Notes under the pieces: model-generated | The model's database searches: none | The model's input: only the letters and a program-made list of their open reading frames with translations | What the model was told of the DNA's origin: nothing | Shown here: positions 1 through 6,578 of the stretch, piece after piece | Numbering within the stretch: the first letter of the stretch is position 1 | How the letters are laid out: every line of letters starts with the position of its first letter | Program-made: the position numbers and the translations under genes | DNA from: Bacteroidales bacterium | GTDB taxonomy: Bacteria; Bacteroidota; Bacteroidia; Bacteroidales; UBA932 | NCBI GenBank assembly: GCA_004552115.1 | Contig: SFPH01000124.1 | Location: 1-7,622, forward strand | Direction: 5' to 3' | DNA length: 7,622 nucleotides

Positions 1-2
1 CG

Positions 3-515
3 ATGTTTAACCAGACAGCAGATGGCAAGGGAGAGCCTTATGTTCATCAGATAAGGGGAGCAGATAATCTTATCGGTCCACCATTTGAGATTCTTTCAGA
101 CAAGGCAGTTAAGTATTATGAAAAGCTGAAAGATAAGGGCGAGAATGTGTATATAGACTCTCTTACCTATGAGCAGTTTATGGTGCTTGGTGATGCGGAA
201 TTAAGCAGAAGATTCTCCATGCAGGATGAAGCAGAGCAGAAAGCAAAGATAGACAGAGAGCAGGCAAATGAGCTTGAGTATGTCGATGAATCGCAGAAGT
301 CGGAAGCAACAGAAAGTGCCAATGCTTCTAGTGGAAGTGCTGGTGCTAAGCCTGTAAGGAATCCTGAGTGGGAAAAGCCTAAGTGGGAAGATACTATCAC
401 AAATCGAATGCTGCACTGGTCGTATACACCGGAGCAGAAAGAGGAAGTGAAGAAAGCACTTGCCGCAGGAGTTCCGAAAGCAACGATTCTTACTTACTTC
501 TATCCGGAGGTAACT
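3..515 (+). other. Foreign-looking 5' segment of the asnS frame (about 170 codons, unknown family)
   Basis: These codons replace the AsnRS OB-fold. The encoded segment is charged and Lys/Glu-rich: a compact-looking start (residues 1-75), a helical Gln/Glu/Lys stretch (about 73-100), a Ser/Ala/Gly linker (about 101-116), then a Trp-containing basic part ([11 protein letters not shown], 120-130) and a short helical unit with [18 protein letters not shown] at 156-173. That last unit resembles helix-turn-helix-like repeat units I associate with accessory proteins of conjugative elements in gut Firmicutes, but I cannot name a family. By hand count 229 of the first 510 bases are G or C (about 45%), against about 54-55% in sampled lines of the asnS core. 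The likely reading is the tail part of a mobile-element gene joined in frame to asnS at about bases 505-525. Confidence 0.55.
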
Positions 516-1577
516 GTGGAGTATCTAAGGACAGTGGCCCATATGAGAATGAGGACCAACACTTTCGGAGCAATCCTGAGGATCAGGAATGCAATGGCCT
601 ATGCGATTCATACATTCTTCCAGAAGAAGGGCTTCGTATATCTCCACACACCGCTCATCACAGAATCGGACTGCGAGGGTGCAGGACAGATGTTCCAGGT
701 GACCACCCTGGATCTTGACAAGCCGCTTCCACGGAACAAGAAGGGCGAAATCGACTACAGCGAGGATTTCTTCGGAAAGCAGACCAGCCTTACCGTGAGC
801 GGACAGCTCGAGGGCGAGCTTGGAGCGACGGCCGTAGGCGAAATCTATACATTCGGACCTACTTTCAGAGCTGAGAATTCCAACACCCCGAGACATCTTG
901 CGGAGTTCTGGATGGTCGAGCCGGAAATGGCCTTCTACGATATCAAGGACAACATGGATCTCGCGGAGGAATTCATCAAGTACCTGGTTTCATGGGCATT
1001 GGAGAACTGCATTGACGATATCAGATTCCTCAACGACAAATACGACGAGGGTCTCATCGAGAGACTCAGGAGCGTGATCGGAACAGAGTTCGTAAGGCTT
1101 GAGTACACCGAGGGAATCAGGATTCTTGAGGAGGCCGCAAAGAACGGAGCCCAGTTCGAGTATCCTGTATATTGGGGCGTTGACCTCCAGAGCGAGCACG
1201 AGAGATACCTTGTGGAGAAGCATTTCCGGAAGCCGGTCATCCTCACAGGCTATCCGAAGGAGATCAAGGCCTTCTACATGAAGCAGGATGACAACGGAAA
1301 GACTGTCAGGGCAATGGATGTCCTCTTCCCGAAGATCGGCGAAATCATCGGAGGTTCAGAGAGGGAATGGTCACTCGAGAAGCTTGAGAACAGGATCGGC
1401 GAGCTCGGAATGAGCAGGAATAACCTTGAATGGTACATTGACACGAGAAGATTCGGAAGCGTGCCTCACAGCGGTTTCGGACTCGGATTCGAGAGGCTTC
1501 TCCTCTTCGTTACCGGAATGAGCAACATCAGGGATGTCATTCCTTTCCCGAGAACACCAAGGAATGCGGAATTCTAA
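3..1577 (+). CDS. asnS: Asparaginyl-tRNA synthetase catalytic core fused to an unrelated N-terminal segment
   Basis: From about residue 174 to the end (residue 524) this is a clear asparagine-tRNA ligase, the cytoplasmic enzyme that activates asparagine with ATP and loads it on tRNA-Asn. Class II motif 1 is near residues 211-220 (ending in HTPLIT). Motif 2 runs about 288-307 (FRAEN, then the HLAEFW segment) and motif 3 about 491-502 ([12 protein letters not shown], Arg498). The ending [10 protein letters not shown] is typical of the family. Bacteroidota AsnRS is about 465 residues and begins with an OB-fold anticodon-binding domain of about 110 residues. Here that domain is absent and about 170 unrelated residues stand in its place. 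The frame is open to the left edge, only two bases precede the first ATG and no ribosome site can be judged, so the true start may lie outside the window. udk begins 22 bases downstream. The catalytic assignment is secure; whether the chimeric protein exists in a cell is doubtful. Confidence 0.85.
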   Translation: MFNQTADGKGEPYVHQIRGADNLIGPPFEILSDKAVKYYEKLKDKGENVYIDSLTYEQFMVLGDAELSRRFSMQDEAEQKAKIDREQANELEYVDESQKSEATESANASSGSAGAKPVRNPEWEKPKWEDTITNRMLHWSYTPEQKEEVKKALAAGVPKATILTYFYPEVTVEYLRTVAHMRMRTNTFGAILRIRNAMAYAIHTFFQKKGFVYLHTPLITESDCEGAGQMFQVTTLDLDKPLPRNKKGEIDYSEDFFGKQTSLTVSGQLEGELGATAVGEIYTFGPTFRAENSNTPRHLAEFWMVEPEMAFYDIKDNMDLAEEFIKYLVSWALENCIDDIRFLNDKYDEGLIERLRSVIGTEFVRLEYTEGIRILEEAAKNGAQFEYPVYWGVDLQSEHERYLVEKHFRKPVILTGYPKEIKAFYMKQDDNGKTVRAMDVLFPKIGEIIGGSEREWSLEKLENRIGELGMSRNNLEWYIDTRRFGSVPHSGFGLGFERLLLFVTGMSNIRDVIPFPRTPRNAEF

Positions 1578-1599
1578 AAAATCTTAACCCCACCATCTT

Positions 1600-2232
1600 A
1601 TGCTCGTAATCGGAATAGCAGGCGGTTCAGGTTCAGGCAAGACCACAGTGGTCAGGGCCATTACCGAAAAACTCAGGGAAAAGGTCGTTGTGATTCCTCA
1701 GGATTCCTACTACAAGGATTCCGGGCATCTTCCGCTGGAGGAAAGGCAGCAGATCAATTTCGACCACCCCGATTCAATCGACTTCAGGCTCCTCTGCAAG
1801 CAGCTCAGGGAACTGAAGCAGGGAAACAGGATTGAACAGCCGGTTTATTCCTATCTGACCTGCACCAGGTCGGCTACCGAGACCATCACTGTCGACCCGG
1901 CCGAGGTAATCATCATCGAGGGCATCCTGGTCTTTACCTGCAAGGAACTCAGAGAGCAAATGGACATCAAGATCTTCGTGGATGCGGATGATGACGACCG
2001 GCTTATGAGGGTGATGGCAAGGGACATAATCGAGAGAGGCAAAACCGTGGAGAAGGTCATTGAGCGCTACAGCAAGACGGTAAAGCCGATGTACCTCCAG
2101 TTCATCGAGCCGAGCAAGCGGTATGCAGACATCATTATCCCTCAGGGAGGCCACAACAAGGTCGCCATCGACATTATCTCGGCCACAATAGAAAAGTCAT
2201 TGCACGACAGAAATGCTGAATCGGGAAGATAA
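1600..2232 (+). CDS. udk: Uridine kinase
   Basis: This cytoplasmic enzyme of pyrimidine salvage phosphorylates uridine and cytidine to UMP and CMP, using ATP or GTP. At 210 residues it has the usual length. The Walker A loop GGSGSGKTT is at residues 8-16, followed by QDSYYKD (34-40), the substrate-side NFDHPDSID (53-61), YSYLTCTR (83-90), the IIIEGIL strand (104-110, Walker B-like) and a basic lid segment around 133-157 (RDIIERGKT). In many uridine kinases the position of Cys88 is a histidine that contacts the base; I believe the Cys form is common in Bacteroidota, so I do not treat it as a defect. The ATG follows asnS by 22 bases with no Shine-Dalgarno sequence, normal for this phylum. The last 20 bases overlap the start of the next gene, so the two are probably cotranscribed. 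Confidence 0.93.
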   Translation: MLVIGIAGGSGSGKTTVVRAITEKLREKVVVIPQDSYYKDSGHLPLEERQQINFDHPDSIDFRLLCKQLRELKQGNRIEQPVYSYLTCTRSATETITVDPAEVIIIEGILVFTCKELREQMDIKIFVDADDDDRLMRVMARDIIERGKTVEKVIERYSKTVKPMYLQFIEPSKRYADIIIPQGGHNKVAIDIISATIEKSLHDRNAESGR

Positions 2233-2917
2233 GGCGGGATTGTACATTACCCTGATCGTTCATCTGGTAATACTCATAATCCTGCTCATAAGTCAGATTG
2301 GGTTCTCTCTTCAAAGGGAGAACTCGTTTGTCATTGACTTTTCCCGTGAAGAGGAGCTGAGGCGGATGGAAGAGAAGAAGGCCTTCGACGAGAAAGTTTC
2401 CAAGAGGGTTGAGGACCTCATTGCAGGTGCTTCCGGGGTCGAATTCCGCAACGTGGCCTCGTCAAGGAACCAGACTGCGCTGAAGGACGACAGGAGCACT
2501 GATGCGGAGCAGCTGTACAAGGATGCCGAAAGGCTGGCAAAGGAGCTCAAGAATGCGCAGACAGAAAGCGACGATGACTTCGCAGCCGAGCCTGTGGCAA
2601 GGAAAGAAGAGAAAAAGGCAGAAAACAGGGCCTACAGCGGGCCTTCTGTCCTGTCCTGGCATCTTGACGGCAGGAAGGCGAGCCACCTTCCGATACCGGC
2701 CTACAGATGCTATGGAGGCGGAATGGTGACGGTCATCATTACCGTGGACAATTCCGGAAGAGTGGTTGACGCCAGGATTCAGGAAGAGACCTCATCCGAC
2801 GACAGATGCTTGAGAGACTTCGCGATAAGGGCAGCCAGGCAGTCCAGATTCTCCATAAAGCAAGATGCCCCGGCCAGACAGCGCGGGGACATCATCTATC
2901 AGTTCCTGGCCCAGTAG
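2213..2917 (+). CDS. TonB-family protein with one N-terminal membrane anchor
   Basis: The 234-residue protein has the TonB plan: a short cytoplasmic start, one hydrophobic segment at about residues 10-30 (YITLIVHLVILIILLISQIG), a long charged helical periplasmic linker (about 44-140, rich in Glu, Lys, Asp and Ala, probably coiled coil in part) and a C-terminal domain (about 158-234). The last begins PIPAYRCYGGGMVTVIITVD and continues with a GRVVDARI strand and a helix, which fits the TonB C-terminal fold in which the glycine and valine strand segment is characteristic. TonB proteins carry proton-motive energy from ExbBD to outer-membrane receptors. No exbB, exbD or receptor gene is in view, so the partner is unknown, and the anchored Pro-poor linker may mean a structural or cell-envelope role rather than classical transport. 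The start at 2213 overlaps udk by 20 bases and is needed to include the membrane segment. Confidence 0.75.
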   Translation: MLNREDKAGLYITLIVHLVILIILLISQIGFSLQRENSFVIDFSREEELRRMEEKKAFDEKVSKRVEDLIAGASGVEFRNVASSRNQTALKDDRSTDAEQLYKDAERLAKELKNAQTESDDDFAAEPVARKEEKKAENRAYSGPSVLSWHLDGRKASHLPIPAYRCYGGGMVTVIITVDNSGRVVDARIQEETSSDDRCLRDFAIRAARQSRFSIKQDAPARQRGDIIYQFLAQ

Positions 2918-2935
2918 GGCAATTCATCAGACGGA

Positions 2936-4470
2936 TCACATTGCTGCCTTGACCACGTCATCTATTTCGAGATAGAGACGGTAGAAGGCATTGTCACCCA
3001 TCCTGGAATATCTTCCGACAAGGGCACGAAGCTGTGGCAGCAGATATGGAAGAGTCTTCTCCCATTCAGCCTGAGAGGCCACAATCCTGTCTTTCTCAGC
3101 GGCATAGGTCCTGAACTTGCCGGCGACATCGATACGGGTGAGGAAGGCGTCCAGAGAATCGTAGCTGTCAATGGCTGAAAGTTCATTCTTATACCTGTCG
3201 AACATGTCGGATGCGAATCGCATCTGGGTCGTCTTCTTGTTGCAACGTATGAAATAAGGGGTTGCCTTGGTGGTGTCAAGCGGCACGAACACATCAGGAA
3301 TTATACCTCCGCCGCCATATACTGTCCTGCCTCCGAGAGTCTTGTAGACCTCGCTGCTGTCAATCTTGATGCTGTCCCGGTCAAACATCTCACCCTCGGC
3401 ATATCGCTTATAGATATCATACTGATAATCATCACCATACGGCTTCTGAATACATCTTCCCGACGGGGTATGGAAGCGTGCAACGGTAAGACGTATCGCA
3501 GAATTGTCGGTAAAGTAGACCGGCTCCTGGACAAGCCCCTTGCCGAAGGAGCGGCGGCCCACTATCTCTCCCCTGTCATTGTCCTGGATGGCCCCGGCGA
3601 AGATTTCGCTGGATGATGCAGAATTCTCATTGATCAGGACGGAGAGCTGGACATCCTGAAGCGCTCCCTTGCCGTCCGCATTGTAATCCTCCCTCTTCCT
3701 GTGAAGACCCTGGAGATAGACAATCGGGGCACCCTTCGGGAGGAACATGTCGGAAAGCAGGAGTGCCTGGTCGAAATATCCTCCTGTATTGTCCCTGAGG
3801 TCCAGAATCAGATGCTTCAATCCGCTTTCAACCAGGGTGGCCGCAGCCTCGCTGACTTCCTTGTAGGTGGTCCGGCTGAATTTTGAAAGCTTGATGTAGC
3901 CGGTGGTGTCGTTTATCATGAAGGAAGCATCGACGCAATGGACCGGAATCTTGCCTCTCTTTATGTCGAAAGGAATCTCGGCATTGTCCCTTTTCACCAG
4001 TATCCTGACCTCTGTCCCGGCCTTCCCCTTCATTCTCCTGACCATGCTGTCCTGCGGAAAGCGGACGCCGGCGATATTGCAGCTGTCAACCTTCAGGATC
4101 CTGTCCCCGGGCTGGAGACCGGCCTTCTCGGAAGGGCCGCCGGGTATGACTGAATCCCGATACCGTCGAAGTTGCCGGCGAGCTCGGTCTCAGACTCCTC
4201 CAGCTCAACAGGCGGAAGATAGACGGAATGCGGGTCGAGAGCAGCCAGGGAGGCCTCCACTGCGGCATCCGTCACCTTCTTCACATCGACCTCGTCCACG
4301 TAATTCTTCTCAACCTGCTCAAGGATGAGGTTGAGTTTCCGCCATTGGGAATAATTGCCGTCCAGTCTTGAATTCTTCTGGACAATGGAATAAACAAGGC
4401 AAGTGCCCAGCACCCCAATGATGATGCCGAGCACAGTAGCCAAAGATGTAAACTTGTCTCTTTCTGTCAT
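2936..4470 (-). pseudogene. S41 C-terminal processing peptidase (CtpA/Prc type), broken by a frameshift and small deletion
   Basis: Two reading frames make up one peptidase. The upstream part (4470 down to about 4150, 107 residues) has a membrane anchor at about residues 8-29, the DPHSVYLPP segment typical of this family, and the start of the PDZ domain, ending GNFDGIGIQ. The frame then runs on as a meaningless tail to a stop at 4093. The rest continues in another frame from about 4150 (VIPGGPSEKAGLQPGDRIL) to the stop at 2936. It carries the whole catalytic domain: SASSSEIFAGA and SFGKG hold the expected Ser-Lys pair, 25 residues apart, and GGGGIIPDVFVP follows. Intact, the enzyme would cleave proteins in the periplasm near their C-termini. 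About a dozen residues normally separate GIQ from the VIPGGP-like strand; their loss, with a net length change of 3n+1 bases, suggests a deletion. The downstream part has an internal ATG at 4045 but lacks the anchor and half the PDZ domain. It is last in the leftward operon. Confidence 0.85.
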
Positions 4471-4480
4471 CTAATCTATA

Positions 4481-4891
4481 TCATTCACAATCAACCTGTT
4501 CGACCTCAATCCCGGACTTTCTCAGAAGATCCGGCCCGTCCTGAAGCCGATATGCGTCCCTATACACTACTCTTCTGATTCCGGCCTGGATGATGAGCTT
4601 CGAGCACTCGATGCATGGAGAGGCTGTCACATAAAGCGTCGCCCCTTCGCTGCTGTTGCCGGACTTGGCCACCTTGGTTATGGCATTGGCCTCGGCGTGG
4701 AGCACGTATGGCTTGGTGACCCCGTTCTCATCCTCGCAGATATTCTCAAACCCGGACGGAGTACCGTTGTACCCGTCCGAAATGATCATATTGTCCTTGA
4801 CAATGAGGGCCCCCACCTTGCGTCTCCTGCAATATGAGTTTTCCGCCCAAATCTCAGCCATCCTTAAATAGCTCCGGTCGAATTTCTGCAT
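4481..4891 (-). CDS. dCMP deaminase (ComEB/Dcd-type zinc deaminase)
   Basis: The 136-residue protein is a small zinc-dependent cytidine/deoxycytidylate deaminase. The zinc site is complete: HAE at residues 65-67 (His65 a ligand, Glu67 the proton shuttle) and PCIEC at 92-96 (Cys93 and Cys96 ligands). The N-terminal DRSYLRMAEIWAENSYCRRRKVGALIV-like opening and the YNGTPSGF segment (41-48) match dCMP deaminases rather than free-cytidine deaminases. The reaction, dCMP to dUMP, feeds thymidylate synthesis in the cytoplasm. Length is close to the usual size of bacterial members. It lies 17 bases after the acyl-CoA synthetase and 10 bases before the peptidase remnant, so it is probably in the same transcript. 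In Bacteroidales such a deaminase is often found next to an S41 peptidase gene, which supports the assignment of both. Confidence 0.9.
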   Translation of the reverse strand: MQKFDRSYLRMAEIWAENSYCRRRKVGALIVKDNMIISDGYNGTPSGFENICEDENGVTKPYVLHAEANAITKVAKSGNSSEGATLYVTASPCIECSKLIIQAGIRRVVYRDAYRLQDGPDLLRKSGIEVEQVDCE

Positions 4892-4899
4892 AGTGTATG

Positions 4900-4907
4900 C
4901 AAATATA
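4900..4907 (-). promoter_or_regulatory. Possible Bacteroidota -7 promoter element upstream of dCMP deaminase
   Basis: On the minus strand the gap between the acyl-CoA synthetase stop and the deaminase ATG contains TATATTTG, which fits the Bacteroidota -7 consensus TAnnTTTG exactly. It ends only eight bases before the ATG, so the transcript would be nearly leaderless, and I see no TTG at the expected -33 position. The gap is also very short for an independent promoter. It may be chance in an A/T-rich gap. Confidence 0.25.
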
Positions 4908-4908
4908 G

Positions 4909-6564
4909 TTAATTTCTCTGATACAGATATCTCTTGATGCTTCTCTTCGGAGTTCTTTCGAAATCTTCAGGAAGGAACTCAATCTTGGCAATCTTCGCGT
5001 AGTTAGGAATCTGCTTGTTGATTTCCGGAAGAACCGCATTGATCCTCTCCTCGAGCTGATCCTTCGAGAGTCCGTCGAGCTCTGCCTGGTGGTAGTCCGG
5101 GAAGATGAGGGAGACGAGATTGCCATTGTCCTCGATGACCAGTGAATCAACGACATAATTGACATTGTTGACCACAGCCTCTATCTCCTCAGGATAGATG
5201 TTCTGTCCGGAAGGGCCGAGAATCATGCACTTGGAGCGGCCTCGTATGTACAGGAAGCCGTCCTTGTCGATGATTCCCATATCGCCGGTACGGAACCAGC
5301 CGTCATCTGTGGTCACCTCGGCGGTAGCCTGCTCGTTCTTGTAATATCCGAGGAAGACATTCGGTCCGGAAACCTGAATCTCGCCCGGTATGTTCTCAGG
5401 ATCAGAGGAATCGATGCGGACCTTCATATTCATCACCTCGCGTCCGCAGGATGTAAGCCTTGCCTCCTTCCAGTCAGCATAGGTGATGATCGGGGCACAC
5501 TCGGTCATTCCGTAGCCTACAGTGAGAGGGAAGCCGATTTTCTTGAAGAACGCCTCAACCTCAGGATTGAATGCGGCACCGCCGATGATGACTTCGTAGA
5601 AGTTGCCTCCGAATGCGGCTGTAAGTTCCTTGAGAATCTTCTTCTGAATCACCTTGTCGATGATAGGAAGGCTCATTATCATCTTGTTGCGGTCAATGAT
5701 AGGCTTGAGCTTGGACTTGTATACCTTCTCGATGATGAGAGGAACTGCAATGATGATGTGAGGCTTGATGTCGGCAAATGCCTGCATGATGATCTTCGGG
5801 CTCGGTACTCTGGTGAGGAAGTGGACATGGGCGCCCACGCTCATCTCGAAGAGGAACTCGAACATCAGGCCGTACATATGCGCAGATGGAAGCATTGACA
5901 CCACCTCGGACTGGTTTCCAAGATCAGGCAATGCCTGAACGTGTGCGAACTCCATGTTGGAATAGAGGGCGCGGTAAGGAATCATCACTCCCTTTGAGAA
6001 TCCGGATGTACCTGAGGTATAATTGATTACAGCTAGTTCATCAGCACTGTCCTCATAATAGTCAAGGTCCTCAGGGCCGAAATTGTTCGGATACTTCTTG
6101 CCGAAACTCTCATTGAGATGCTCCCTTACGGATGATATCTCGGATGTCCTGGAGTACAGGAAACTGAAATTGTTGATCTGCACTACGACATAAAGTCCCG
6201 GCATCTCTGCCTCAGAGAGATTCTCCCAGATCGCATCCTCAACGAAAAGCGCCTTGGCCTCGGAATGGTTCACGAGATGGTGGATATTCTCCGGCTTGAA
6301 CTCGTGAAGAATCGGAACTGGAACGGCTCCGTATGTCAGCGATGCGAGGAAGGATACTCCCCAGTTCGCCTGGTTCTTTGAACAGATGGCGACCTTGTCT
6401 CCCTTCTTGAGCCCGCACTGCTCGAAGGCTATGTGAAGTTTGGCGATTCTTCTGGCCACATCCCTGTAGGCGAGATCCTGACCCTTATAGTTGGACAATG
6501 CGGGACGATCCCAGTTAGTCCTGAAACTCTTTTCTAAAATTTTGTTTACTGAATGAAATTCCAT
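4909..6564 (-). CDS. Long-chain acyl-CoA synthetase (AMP-forming)
   Basis: A 551-residue member of the ANL adenylating superfamily, closest in type to long-chain fatty acid-CoA ligases, which activate fatty acids with ATP and then form the CoA thioester. The phosphate-binding loop YTSGTSGFSKGV, the YGMTE motif and RTGD motif are present, with spacing typical of the family. I chose the ATG at 6564 (MEFHSVNKILEKSF); an in-frame ATG at 6621 would overlap the upstream gene by 43 bases and add a hydrophilic 19 residues with no counterpart in the family. With the chosen start the gap to the upstream gene is 14 bases. The C-terminal motif, usually with a catalytic Lys (as in K-T-R-S-G-K-I), reads RTPKRSIKR, so the Lys position aligns with a Ser. 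The first residue pair after the SGTSG loop (FS for the common xP) is also less usual. Substrate chain length cannot be read from the sequence. Confidence 0.9.
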   Translation of the reverse strand: MEFHSVNKILEKSFRTNWDRPALSNYKGQDLAYRDVARRIAKLHIAFEQCGLKKGDKVAICSKNQANWGVSFLASLTYGAVPVPILHEFKPENIHHLVNHSEAKALFVEDAIWENLSEAEMPGLYVVVQINNFSFLYSRTSEISSVREHLNESFGKKYPNNFGPEDLDYYEDSADELAVINYTSGTSGFSKGVMIPYRALYSNMEFAHVQALPDLGNQSEVVSMLPSAHMYGLMFEFLFEMSVGAHVHFLTRVPSPKIIMQAFADIKPHIIIAVPLIIEKVYKSKLKPIIDRNKMIMSLPIIDKVIQKKILKELTAAFGGNFYEVIIGGAAFNPEVEAFFKKIGFPLTVGYGMTECAPIITYADWKEARLTSCGREVMNMKVRIDSSDPENIPGEIQVSGPNVFLGYYKNEQATAEVTTDDGWFRTGDMGIIDKDGFLYIRGRSKCMILGPSGQNIYPEEIEAVVNNVNYVVDSLVIEDNGNLVSLIFPDYHQAELDGLSKDQLEERINAVLPEINKQIPNYAKIAKIEFLPEDFERTPKRSIKRYLYQRN

Positions 6565-6578
6565 ATTGATATTCTTGA

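Noticed and set aside
525..896. Minus-strand open frame of 123 codons opposite asnS
   Set aside because: It lies wholly opposite the strongly conserved AsnRS core, has no recognisable domain and reads as a shadow of that gene's codon pattern.
1861..1872. Cys in place of the common His in the YSYLTCTR motif of uridine kinase, as possible loss of function
   Set aside because: As far as I recall this form is frequent in Bacteroidota uridine kinases, and all other motifs are intact.
2918..2935. Terminator between the convergent tonB-like and S41 genes
   Set aside because: The 18-base gap has no stem-loop with a following T run on either strand.
3903..4328. Plus-strand open frame of 141 codons opposite the S41 peptidase
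   Set aside because: It is Pro/Arg-rich at its end, runs antisense to recognisable peptidase sequence and matches nothing known to me.
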